Below are positions 43,105 to 53,777 of a DNA stretch of 64,000 nucleotides, piece after piece. A model generated the notes under the pieces. That model had not been told where the DNA came from, did not search any database, and saw only the letters and a list, made by a program, of their open reading frames with translations. Source of the DNA: Immersiella caudata (taxonomy: Eukaryota > Ascomycota > Sordariomycetes > Sordariales > Lasiosphaeriaceae); NCBI GenBank assembly GCA_030512335.1, contig JAULSU010000004.1, forward strand, positions 2,108,001-2,172,000, given 5' to 3'. Numbering within the stretch: the stretch's first letter is position 1; every line of letters starts with the position of its first letter. The position numbers were made by a program, and so were the translations under genes.

Positions 43105-45021
43105 TGTTGCTGGAGGATGCCAGCTTTGCCGGTTATCTGGGGAGATTGGCGTGGAGGGTCCTTGGGCTGAGATGTCCGGTTCTGCGGACAACGGATTCGG
43201 GTCAATTGGCGGAGACGGTGCTAACGTTCCAATTTGGAGAGCGGCGACAATTGCGTGAATTGCGAGGCTGGTCGAGTCAGGGAGCAGCGATATGCTGGGG
43301 GCTATTTGAGCGCAAGGTAACTCGAGGGGCAGGGGGTTGCAAGGCGAAGTGGTCAAGTATCGAAAACGCGGTGAAAGGTTTGAGGGGAAAAGGTGCTGGG
43401 ACAAACCTGGAAGATTCAAGAGGCTTGTGTCACCAGCGGTGGCCAAGAGGTGGAGAATCTGTGCTGAAGGTGGGGGCTCTCGTCACGTGGTGTGGTTCCT
43501 CTTTTTCCAGTGGCCACCAGCTTCCCTTTCTCCGCTGATCCAAACATTGGAGTCAAGCCGGCACTGGTCTTCCGGCCGCAATTTCGGCATCCAAGGGCCT
43601 CTACAGAACTGTTGGAACCTCCGGGCCATCGCTATGACACTGGATTCTTACAATCCAGTTCTTTCGCTATCATCTCAAGCAGCTTATCGCATTGTCGCGA
43701 AGGCCCGTAGCTATCGCTAGCGGGAGAAACCGGATGCGCCAACCAGCCGAGTCAAACGATGGTCCCTTTTCCTTACAGCCTTAGCCGGCAGTGAATTGCC
43801 TATGTGTGGCCGTTTGCTGCCTTATCCAAAGCGGAATATCCAGAAGTCTAATTTCGGAGCCCAGGTCAACGATAAAGACAGTCATCTCATCTGCTGAATA
43901 ATGGGCAATTTTGCTGTGGACCAGTGACTCCCTCGCGGCTTGGCGCAAGTTTGGACCGCAGCTACCCACGCGCCATTCGACATTTCGTTGCTATTCAGGG
44001 CTTGGCCTTCGCAAAGAAGCTGAATTCATGCTTGAAGTTACCTAATCGAACAAAGTCAGCGAGGGTCGTTGGGCCGACTTCGGCTTGGCGATGGCTGGCG
44101 ATCGTCTATCTGTCCCGTCTAACCATCCAGCATCGCTGTGTGGGCGTGCCCAATGGTTTGTCAGTGCTGATACGCCACGGAAGCACAGTGATTCATGGTG
44201 TGAACCCTGTGTAGGGGTCCAGTCTCTGGAAAAACTGTCCGACCACCCACACCGTCGCACCGCTTCGCAGACACTCCCGGCCCTTCCAATGCCATGTTTT
44301 CTCCGAAAGCTCGTCTCCGTTCCTCAAGCGCCCAAGTGTAAAAGCCAAGCTTCGTAGATTCCCGCTTCAGTCATAGTATCAGTTGATCAGATCACCACCG
44401 CTAGCGAGCGATGGAGAAGTTGCACTGGTGCGATGGAGACCATATGTCCGCTTTCCCTTCGGCTGGGTTTGCCCCACTAACGCCGGCAGTGAAGCGCTGG
44501 TGGCATGGATAGCCCCGCACTTTGGGCGCATAGGGCACGTTATCGATAAACGGGATCGGCGGATAGCGGGGAGATGGGGGGATGCCGTTGTTCCCATGAC
44601 ACGATTCCACGGAAGAAACGATTAGAGCTGAACCCCAATAGTTCTCTTCTTTGACTTCTCTCTGCGCAAACAACAAGATTGTCGGTTTATCAGATGGTCC
44701 TGTGGTGATAGCCGTCAGCTTGCTGCGGCACTTCTCAAAACAGCTTGTGTCACTTCCTCCTTCTCTTCTATTTGGGGGGAACCACCGCCGTCAAGTACAC
44801 CGATAAGCAAGCTGTGGGCCTTCAGTCTACTGATGCGACATGACATGAGTAACTACCACTTTCTCTGATCCAGTCCCGACAGTCCCGGAATCTCGAGTAA
44901 CGGCGATTTGGAGAAAAGAGGCCTGGTTTCGTTTCTCTTTTGAGGCCTGCCATTCCGTCTTCGTTCAGCGACATTCCCAACTTCCTGCAACGCAAGCCCT
45001 GACGGCCGATACCTCGTAATC
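43105..45021. other. Intergenic region, no gene supported
   Basis: About 1.9 kb. The first part is upstream of antizyme and may contain its leader. Several 60-100 codon frames around 44040-44680 exist on both strands, with no motif or splice logic. Confidence 0.5.
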
Positions 45022-46008
45022 ATGTTCGGCGACCTCACCGTCGTATTCGCGAGGCCGGTCGTCTCGGCGAGTCCGGACGACAGCCCGACGTTCCCCCTTT
45101 ACCTTCTCCCAACTTTTAATATCCCGTTCCGCCGCCGCAGGCCGAAGCTGGAGCGCAGCGCCGACCAAACTCCCCCTCCCGAAGAAGATGCGGTGCCTTC
45201 GCTCTCCAGCTCTCCCGACTCTCCCAAGAGCGCATCCAAGCTGAGATCTTATTTCCCTGACCTCCCGAGTCTGGGCGCCTACAAATCCGGTCGCAAGTCT
45301 GCCGCTCTTGCTTCGAAGGGCGCTACTCTTTCTCGCGTACACCCAGACACGTTGCGCTGCAGCACTTGCGCCGCCGATCTCGGTTTTGTCTCCCAGATCG
45401 TGAGCAAAGGCTTCACCGGAAGACATGGCCGCGCCTATCTTGTAGCACCGCCGTCGAGCCAGCCCACGCCGAGCTGCCCCAGCTCACCAGTCAACGACAA
45501 CATCACGGCCGGCAACACCGAAGCCGATCTGATCAACATCCGCGTTGGGCACCCAGAGAACCGTCAGCTCGTCACGGGTCCGCACGTCGTTGCTGACATT
45601 TGGTGTGTGATATGCGACACCAAGCTCGGATGGAAATACGTCGACGCTCGAGAAGCGGCGCAAAAGTACAAAGTCGGAAAATTCATCCTCGAGACACAGC
45701 GCGTCGTGGCACATCACACATGGGAGGATGTGGACTCCTCCATTCCCGGCGAGAAGCGTGACACCAACCGGTGGCCGCAAGACGACTTCCGTGACACCAG
45801 ACAGGCCGTGAGACCTAGCATCGACGCCAGGACTAATAGTAGCACATCCCGCTCTTCGGAGGAGAGTGACTTACACGATGAAGAGGACGGCGTAATTGTG
45901 TTTGACTCGGAAGATGAAGACGAATGCGAGGATATCTTCGCCGGCACGTGGGATCCTGAGGTCGTAGCCAAGCGACGAAGAGGCAAAGTTGCCAACATTC
46001 GGAGATAA
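45022..46008 (+). CDS. Yippee-like zinc-binding protein
   Basis: A single exon of 328 residues. The Yippee/Mis18-like domain spans about residues 112-240. It opens with LRCSTCAADLGFVSQIVSKG and FTGRHGRAYL, then a 25-residue loop, then NIRVGHPENRQLVTGPHVVA and DIWCVICDTKLGWKYVDA, ending YKVGKFILE. The two CxxC pairs are the zinc ligands. The N-terminal 110 residues are Ser/Pro-rich and the C-terminus is acidic (DSEDEDECEDIF). Fungal Yippee proteins include yeast Moh1; the molecular role is poorly defined. Confidence 0.92.
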   Translation: MFGDLTVVFARPVVSASPDDSPTFPLYLLPTFNIPFRRRRPKLERSADQTPPPEEDAVPSLSSSPDSPKSASKLRSYFPDLPSLGAYKSGRKSAALASKGATLSRVHPDTLRCSTCAADLGFVSQIVSKGFTGRHGRAYLVAPPSSQPTPSCPSSPVNDNITAGNTEADLINIRVGHPENRQLVTGPHVVADIWCVICDTKLGWKYVDAREAAQKYKVGKFILETQRVVAHHTWEDVDSSIPGEKRDTNRWPQDDFRDTRQAVRPSIDARTNSSTSRSSEESDLHDEEDGVIVFDSEDEDECEDIFAGTWDPEVVAKRRRGKVANIRR

Positions 46009-46491
46009 TAAGGTTGATGACTGCCGGAATGGTTACGGTTGCAGAGTCGGGGCATATATCTGCGCTGGTGTCTGGCACAGCATTTCCTCTTCGCTATGCG
46101 AGTCTTACTCTCACACAACGGCGTTACACTGATTGCATTTTGTGGATTTACGCTTCAGAGGATGCATCTCGTCCTGAGCAGTAAATCCTTTTTCTTACTG
46201 GCCTTCGGAGCAAGATTATACCCTCTTTTCACTTTTCGGAAGCATGGCGGGATGGAGCGTGACAGGGCATCACATGGCAGGCATAATACCCCTAAACGGC
46301 GATGGGAAGATTACAGGACATTGCGCGACGCGTTTCAGATTCGTTGAGGTCATTGAAGGCGTGAAGATGCGAGTTTTACATATGCTTGTTATTAGACCTG
46401 CTCTAGTAAGAAGAGAGCACTGTTTCACTGCCTCAGCAGTTTGCGAACGGGAGTCTTGACAATCCTACATCCACCAGCATAGACCTCCACT
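46009..46491. other. Convergent 3' region
   Basis: Lies between the 3' ends of the Yippee gene and the dipeptidase gene; no gene seen. Confidence 0.5.
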
Positions 46492-48144
46492 TCAGTTCAT
46501 GGGCTCCTCAGCAACGTAGTGCAAGTAAGCTCCCAGAAGCTTGATGCCCTCGATGTAGTTCTTCTTGTCCAGCTTCTCGTTGATGGAGTGAGCACCGTCG
46601 GTCGAGCTGCCCATCGGGAGGAGCAGAACATTTTTGCCCGTGGCCTCTTGGAAGGTCAGAGTGATGGGGATACTGCCACCCTCGCGAGTGAAGTCGGGCT
46701 TCACGCCCCAGACACGCTCCGTCGCCTTGGCGGCGGCCTCAAAGTTCCAGTGCTTCGGGCTAGAAACCCACCAGTTGCCGCAGTGTTGAGCGTACACCTT
46801 CATGGTATTCTTCGAGTTGAGCTTCTTGAAAGACTCCTCAACGAACTTGTAGACCAGCTCGTTCGTCTTCTCGATCTCCATGTTGGGAACAGTCCTAATG
46901 GAGAACTTGCCGATAACCTTGGCGGGAATAACAGTCTTTGCACCGGGCGCCGAGAAAGCACCCTCGACGCCGTGGAGGGAAAGCGAAGGCATGCGCCACC
47001 GGGCCATCAGTGTTTTCTTCTTGTCGTCAAAGATGGTCGTCTTGCTACCGAGCGACTCGTGGAGCGTCTCCATCGTGAAGGCGATGTTGTCGTAGAGACC
47101 CTCCTCGTCCGCTGTGACGGGGGCAACCTGCTCCGCGATGCCCGGAATGTTGATGGTGCCATCAGGCTCAACCAGCGAGCCCATGACACGCACAAGGTCA
47201 GTCATGGGCTCGTGGGCCAGGCCGCCGAACACACCACTGTGCAGATCCGCCCCAGGACCCGAGATCTCAATGCTGTAGTAGTTGCACCCACGAAGGCCAT
47301 ACGTCAGGCAAGGTCTCTCGGTACCGAGCCAGTAGTTGTCGCTGATGCAGACGGCATCGGCATCAGCGAAGTACTTCTTGCCCTCCTCGTTGACGAGGTC
47401 CTCCAGGCCCTCAGAGCCGTATTCCTCCATGCCCTCGAAGCACATAAGTAGGTTGACGGGGAAGTCGATACCCGCCTTCTGGTGAGCCTCGATCGCATTT
47501 AGCCATCCCAGCACGGGGCCCTTATCGTCGGTCGATCCACGGCCGCAGAGGCGGCCATCCTCCTTAACCGTCAGCTCGAAGGGCTCGGTGTCCCAACCGT
47601 CGCTCTTCTCGGCGGGCTGGACGTCGTAGTGACCGTAGACCAGAATAGTGCGCTTGTTCTTATCGTTGCCGTAACGGGCTAACACAATCGGGGGCAGGTT
47701 GAGGTCGGTGCCGGGCTGTTGTCCAAGCTCTCGCAGCTCGGCCACGGCCCCCAGCTTGGTCAGCTGGTCGCGCAGGTAGTGGCCCATGCGGACGACATCG
47801 GGTCGGCGAGCCGGCTCGCTGGACACGGAGGGGATGGCAACAGCCTCGCGGAGGCGCTCGATGAAGCGGTCGGACAGGGCGTCCACCTGCTTGAAATAGC
47901 CGTCGAGTTGCGGAGCCATCTTGGTCTTGCGGGCTTGGTGTGCGCGCAGCGATTCGGTAAGGTAGGTTCGGGGGATCGAGCAGGTCGGAGCTGTCGGGAG
48001 GTAGCTCTTCTTTTGTCGTACGCGTGGTCTCAACGATAGAGATGGAACTGTGGCGAAGCACCGGATGGAAGAGGACACCGCAAAGTAGGGCAATCTGCTC
48101 GATAGGATCGATGAGGAAGGCCGCAAACTCAAAGTGCGGGGCAT
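46492..48144 (-). CDS. DUG1: Cys-Gly metallodipeptidase (M20, DUG1-like)
   Basis: A single exon; 550 residues from the first ATG or 475 from the ATG at 47919 (MAPQLDGYFKQVDALSDRFI), which matches the usual length of Dug1. M20 metal and catalytic motifs are present: TILVYGHYDVQPAEKSDGWD, LCGRGSTDDKGPVLGWLNAI, MCFEGMEEYGSEGLEDLV, AVCISDNYWLG, GADLHSGVFGG and a final GSSTDGAHSINEK. Dug1 cleaves Cys-Gly in glutathione turnover. The extra N-terminus (MPRTLSLRPSSSILSSRLPY, then more Arg/Ser, few acids) looks like a mitochondrial presequence, so two forms from alternative starts are possible. A 310-codon antisense frame is a shadow. Confidence 0.93.
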   Translation of the reverse strand: MPRTLSLRPSSSILSSRLPYFAVSSSIRCFATVPSLSLRPRVRQKKSYLPTAPTCSIPRTYLTESLRAHQARKTKMAPQLDGYFKQVDALSDRFIERLREAVAIPSVSSEPARRPDVVRMGHYLRDQLTKLGAVAELRELGQQPGTDLNLPPIVLARYGNDKNKRTILVYGHYDVQPAEKSDGWDTEPFELTVKEDGRLCGRGSTDDKGPVLGWLNAIEAHQKAGIDFPVNLLMCFEGMEEYGSEGLEDLVNEEGKKYFADADAVCISDNYWLGTERPCLTYGLRGCNYYSIEISGPGADLHSGVFGGLAHEPMTDLVRVMGSLVEPDGTINIPGIAEQVAPVTADEEGLYDNIAFTMETLHESLGSKTTIFDDKKKTLMARWRMPSLSLHGVEGAFSAPGAKTVIPAKVIGKFSIRTVPNMEIEKTNELVYKFVEESFKKLNSKNTMKVYAQHCGNWWVSSPKHWNFEAAAKATERVWGVKPDFTREGGSIPITLTFQEATGKNVLLLPMGSSTDGAHSINEKLDKKNYIEGIKLLGAYLHYVAEEPMN

Positions 48145-48612
48145 TGGGCCGGCTGGATTGAGGCGTGACGCAGAAGGGCGTGCCGATTGTGAAAAGCTTG
48201 GAGCTATGGTCGCTCCTGCTGCTTTGGGCCTATTGTCTGGCTGACACGCCCCGCATTTCCGGGTATCGCTGGCGGGGTGGAGGGGTCACCGCCGTTGACC
48301 CCACTGCCACTGTCTGGCACCCCGCTGTGGCCTTGACTGGCAACTTAAATCTGAAGCGGGGCGGTATGCATTCTCGTCAGGCTTACAATATAGGGACCTT
48401 TTAACCCGTGAACTGCCTCCGGAAAGAGTGGTGGGCATGTTGGAGGTACGGGTAAGCAACCCGCCGCCGTGCCGATCGCCCCCAATCAGTCGTTCGCCTG
48501 GTGACTCAATCTGCGAATCCCCCATGCCTATCACAGCTTCAAAAGTAGAACGCATCTAACTTACTCCTATGTCCTATGCATCTGCTGCATAAAATGTCTG
48601 GCAATTGCCAAA
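48145..48612. other. Divergent promoter region
   Basis: Between the dipeptidase and the P-loop kinase starts; no gene seen. Confidence 0.5.
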
Positions 48613-49265
48613 ATGGACGTTCTTGATCGCCTCCAGCTCCCGCTTTCCCGAAGCCCTGGCGACCCGCGGCCAGTAGTGGTGATGACATGTGGCATCGCAG
48701 GCAAGTTTCGGGATAACTTTGGACCCTAGCTCTAATTTCTTACCAAAGTGTAGGGTCAGGGAAATCTACATTGTCGAAGGCCATTGCCGAACGACACCCC
48801 AGCTTCGTGCGGCTCTCCGGTGATAACATACTCCACGCCAAGCACGGCCTCTATGGGAAAGACTACCCTCCAGAAATGTATGGAAAATACCTTGATGAAG
48901 CCTCGGCTGAGGTCGAGGCCAGGTTAACGGAGATTCTCGATGCTGGGAGGCAAGATGTCGTCCTAGATCGGTCTCTCTACAGCCGAGAAGATCGCGAGTT
49001 CTTTAAGAGATTGATCGAGGGCAAAGGCGCAAGGTGGATTTTGGTGTTCTTCCAGGCGGTAAGCAAGGATGTGTCCTGGAAGAGGCTGCAGCACAGAAGG
49101 CGAGTAGGGATTGACGCGGACTCAGCGTATGAGATAACTCGGGAGATTCTCGACAGTTATTGGCGCGGCTTTGAGAATCCTGAGGGGGAAGGGGAGGTTG
49201 TTGTTGACGTGACGGATGACTTTCAGGGGCTTGAGGGTGGGTCTAACAGGGAACTAGACGCCTAG
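48613..49265 (+). CDS. P-loop kinase (AAA_33-type small ATP-binding protein)
   Basis: Two exons, 48613-48700 and 48754-49265; 199 residues. The junction rebuilds the Walker A loop, VVVMTCGIAG|SGKSTLSKAI, which strongly supports the splice. The 53-nt intron starts GCAAGT rather than GT, has a CTAAT branch and ends TAG. Further on are RLSGDNILHAKHGLYGKDYP, a Walker-B-like DVVLDRSLYSREDREFF, an arginine-rich lid (KRLQHRRRVG) and a DSYWRGFENP segment. The protein resembles small kinases of the gluconate/chloramphenicol phosphotransferase-like group. The substrate is unknown. Confidence 0.85.
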
Positions 49266-50259
49266 CTCCCCGATGAGGCTTGCAGCGTGGTTCATCTTCG
49301 TGAGAGGGTCCAACTACCAAGAGAGAAAATATGTCATGAACTGGGGATTTTCCAAGTGCTGAAAGCAGGCATCAACGGAGCACGATGCGGGCAGTAAACG
49401 CGGCGCTGCCGTTGGGACTTCGGCTGCAAAGGCGGGCTTGGCAAGTCAAGAGTCCGCGGGACGCTATTGGACGCAACCGGGCCACCACAAGCGCCAGCGG
49501 TGGTGAAATGCACGATTCGGAACCTGAACAGACATTCTCCAACCCTTCTGGCGTTTGAAAATTATCAGGCAAGAAACTGGACTTTTCCTAGAGTCCTCCG
49601 GTGTTGTCCAGCGCGCACCATCGATTGTAGGCTTGGTATTAGTCCCTTGATGGAACCCGGAGCTGTTTGCCAGACGGCACTGTGTTCGGACCTGGAACTG
49701 CCGCTCCAGCAACCACAGCCCAATAGAACACAGCTACAGGGAGGAGGAGCCCGGGCACTGGACAGCAGGCTGTGTGCTCACTCGTGCAATGCACCATCCC
49801 CGATGTTTGCGCGTTCGGCTTGTTTCGACACGTCATGTGAAACTCGCAAGGCAATCTGCCCTTGACGACTCCGGACCGTCGTGAGTGGTTGGCTTCCATG
49901 GGGATGGGCGCGTCACACCGCGTTCTTGGGGGCGCATGATAGCTGTCACCACGGGTCTGGCAGACTAAGCGCCGAACCTGGCGGCTTCAAGTTCTCGGCG
50001 CTTGGGCAGCCGAGCAGCCAGAATCCCAGCACACGGGATGGCCTCCCAAGAGAACCGCGTCCCGGCCTCTCGAGAGGTGAAAGAGCTTCGATTCCCAGAG
50101 GAAAGAGGGATCTCTCTTCCTTCCGCTCATCCTCTTCATTTTTCCTTTCTTTGGTTTCTGTGGGCTCAGTTTTGAGCATCCGTTCATTGTTTTTTTCTCT
50201 TCTTCTCGGGCAGGCCCCTATACATCCCGCATCCCGGCGCTGCGGCACACACCTACAAT
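49266..50259. other. Intergenic region, no gene seen
   Basis: About 1 kb before the coiled-coil gene A; the last 150 bases are T/C-rich (ctcttcatttttcctttc) and look like a fungal leader. Confidence 0.5.
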
Positions 50260-52550
50260 ATGCTCCGATCTCCACTATCGCCGGCCGCAATGCCACTTCC
50301 AACCAACAACTACAAAAAGTCGGATTTACCATTTAGAAATTTTGTCCTTCCCAGCATCAAAAGCAATGGCCGACAACACGATATTTTACCGAGTCCCCCA
50401 GACTCTGTGCCGGGGTTTTCAGATCCATGGAGCCCCGATTCGATCAACGATGGCAGCGTGCAAACGCCCATTTCCAGCATCGTCGACATAGACGCAAGAT
50501 CAGATGCCTCGCGCCCGTATGGCCGGTCAGTCACAAAAGCAGACGCAAGAGATACCCGGTACCATAGTCGAAGCAGCAGCCGAGGTACATCGCGCAGCGG
50601 CGCTCGAGACGGCGGTGTTCGAAGCCCTCCCGTACGAGCCAACAACGGCGTCGCCAGGTCAGCCCAGCGACAACAATCACTCCAAAGCAAAGATGTGATC
50701 TCTTCCGACGAGCGATGCATGCGATACATTCAGGGCGTCGTCCCCGCCAGCGCGCCAAGGGATCTCGTGGCAGAGAACACCGGCCTGCAGCAGCGCATCG
50801 CCGCACTTCAGCGCACAGAGCGAGATCTGCTCACCGAAAACCAGAAGCAAGCACGGTACATCACGTCCCTGCAGAGCCAATATGAGAGCCAACTGCAAAA
50901 GTCCAGGGAGCAATACCGGGGGCGGGAGAGAATGATGCAAGCTCGCATCGAAGAACTGGAACGACGAGTCGAGCAACAGGAGCAGAAGATGCGTGAAAAG
51001 AATAAGAATTCACCGAAGAACGATAGCTTGATCTCCGACGACGAGGTTATGGATTGGTTCACCACCAGGACTGGCGCGTGGCAAGACTGGGCTGACGACT
51101 TTGCTCATTCTGACCCGAGCAGACTTCGATCTGGCCTCTTGCCCGTCCAACTGGATGAGCTGTGCGAAAGCGTCGAGTCTTTCATCCAGCTCGAAGATGG
51201 CGGGCTTCCTGATGAGCTTGTCAACAGCGAAGATGACGGGGTGAATGCATCTCAGGTGCTCCTACACGGCATGCTCGCCAACTTCATCGTCGAGGAGACC
51301 CTACAATCCCCCTTCTGGATCTTCGACGTCCTGTCCACCGCTCCCAGTGACCTGGAGAGCCCGTTGGTGTCTTGCCCAAATTCCCCGATTGGGTTTCGCA
51401 TGGAACTGGCGCCATGGAGTGCTGTTGCGCCTCCCCGAAGCGCTCGCCTCCCTCCTAAGAGCACCATGGTTGTCAAGGAGCCTCTCAGCGCTCGACGTCT
51501 ACAGACGCCCCGGACACCCGCCTCAGCTATCCCACTCTCGCTCAACACCAACTGCCCGCCCGTGGCTCCGGCCCAGCAGCTGCCCGGAAGAAAGGAGATG
51601 GAAAGTCTTCACCAGCTTCTTTCCAATGGTATGTCGTCAATAATAGTCCTCCTTCACTCGCTACGTCAACTAACTCATTGTGATCAACAGTCCAGCAGAG
51701 CAGCCATGAAATGCATGAGTGGCGCGCACAGATAATCAGGTCCTTGTCCCAGGGTGGTCTTGCTTTGGAGCCTGAGGAGCTGAAGGGAGAAGAACGACGA
51801 CGCCTTGCCGAGGGCAGAAAACTCTACGCCAAGACGCTAAAAGACAAGTTCCTCGGCGGTGCCGCTCGATTGCTATTGCAGGATCAAGTGGACGGCGCAG
51901 CCATTGAGAAGTTGGAGGTCCGGTTGACCGAAGAACTCGACTTTGCCTTGCAGTTTTCGTGCTTGGTGTGGTCGCGCCCAGACCCTCTGCGAGTCACGGG
52001 CATCCAAGGTCTTGCAGACAAGCAGTTCGCTCCCTCAGAGGGCACCATGGAGTTGTGCCCAAGTCAGGTTCCAATCTCATTCCAACTGTTGGGTGAGGTC
52101 AAGACCTCGGACTTGCCTCCCTGGTACCGCGAGGGCAGCAAAGTTGTCATGGCTGTGCAGCCCATCATCGAGTTCATCCCTCTGGACAACCAAGGCGACG
52201 GAGAGGTCTCCAAGATTCTGTCCAAGGCTCGAGTCTTGGTGGCAGCGCCAAAGCCGAACATGAAGCTGGCCAAGCAAGCACCAATGAAGAAGGGCGAAAC
52301 AACAGCCCCTCTGCCGTCCCCAGCTGCCAGTCTGCCAGAACTACCCGCATTGATATACACTGCCAAGAAGAAGCCCGCACCACCAAATACGCTGTCGAAG
52401 TCTAGCTTCGCTCCAGGCGACATCATCCTCCCCCCATCGATATTTAGCCCCTTGGTCTCGTCTCGTTCATCCTGGCAATTGACACCGCAATTGCTGCCGA
52501 AGACAGCGTACCAGGGTTGGAAGCCGAGTGAGTCGGGAAAGAAGCTCTAA
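50260..52550 (+). CDS. Coiled-coil protein of unrecognised family, paralogue A
   Basis: Two exons, 50260-51628 and 51691-52550, over a 62-nt phase-1 intron (GTATGT, CTAAC); 742 residues. The N-terminal ~150 residues are Ser/Arg/Pro-rich and likely disordered. A coiled coil spans about 166-247 (LVAENTGLQQRIAALQRTER, then more heptads). A compact domain starts near 259 with MDWFTTRTGAWQDWADDFAH, then LLHGMLANFIVEETLQSPFW and PIGFRMELAPWS. The second exon continues EWRAQIIRSLSQGGLALE, KDKFLGGAARLLLQDQVDG and LDFALQFSCLVWSRPDPL. I know no named domain of this shape. It faces paralogue B tail to tail. Start could also be the ATG at 50290. Confidence 0.82.
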
Positions 52551-53777
52551 CCGCCACCCTCTTCCCTACTCATCCCTTTATCTGCACTAGCATTCATGGT
52601 TCTGCACAGCATGGGCTGCGTTTTCTTTCTTTTCCATCATCGCCTCCCACTACACGCGAGTCGTGCAGCATGGCTACATTGATGGCATACCTTATTTTAA
52701 TTTGAACTTTATCTACTGATCCCTGGATGGGCAAAACCAGGAATGTCATTTGCAGAAGAAGGGAAATCTGGGTAGAGAACCCACAACACTCATAAGACAA
52801 GCGGCACGCTTTCCCATTTGTTTGAGCCCATGGCATATATACCCTAGTTTGAGAATAGAAGTGTCATGGACGGCCAGAACTCTGGGTTGATATTTCCTTG
52901 ACTAAAAAGTCCCCTTGCGTGATTCCCGCCACTTTTTTGGTCTGAGTTTCGCAGGATAGACGCCTGTGAGGGCGGAACGAGGGCTCGTGTGCAGAACCCA
53001 AGATCCTGGGCTGCGCACTCTCTGTTGGTCCAACTAGCCGTGTGTTTCAGAGTTATCACCAATGCAACGGTTTTGCTTCTCTGGCGCTTGCATCTGCCCA
53101 CTGAAGGTGAGATCTGCAGCCCGTCAGCAGCGTAGCCGCCGGACTTGCTGATGGATTTCGGGGAGAGTAAATTCTGAAACAGCGGTCCGATTGTGACTGG
53201 TTCGGTACCTGTGTTGGTGGCTGGTAGGTAGCCTCTGCATTTGTGTTGCAATGGGCTGCTCTGTTCTGTCACGGTTCGAGGGCAGGGTCAAAATGGTTAA
53301 CTGATAAGTCCAAGATGTATCACATATGTGAGACAGAAGTATCTGCTAAGGAGTCACAGCTGTATTTTTTCCTCAAATCGCATGAGCCAACTATGTATCT
53401 CTGAGTTCACGAGTTATGCTGATATTCCGTTTGTCGCCAAAAGAAGGAACGTAAAGGGAATAATATACACTCGGTGTTGTACATTCCTAACAGTCGGCCT
53501 AAATATCTAGACCTGGGATCTATTTCATGATCTTTTAAGAGAGTGTCCCGCCTGATTTGCAAGAGATTCCCTAAATATGAGTGCAAGGACAGACGGGGAA
53601 TAATATGCCAGCCGAACTCCACATTCCAAGAAGAATAAACGAAGAGTAAGGAGAAAACAGAAGAAATGGAAAGAAATGAAAAGAAGAGAAGTGGAAGGCG
53701 CGTGTTTGTTCATCAACAGTCGTGAGGTTCCCAGCGAAATCATCGAACGAGCTTTGGGGCCCGACGGAAGAAAGTTA
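52551..53777. other. Convergent region between the two paralogues
   Basis: No gene seen; AT-rich from about 53290 to 53700. It holds the 3' ends of both genes. Confidence 0.5.

Noticed and set aside
46519..47451. 310-codon open frame antisense to the dipeptidase
   Set aside because: Shadow of a GC-rich gene; no recognisable domain and no splice logic.
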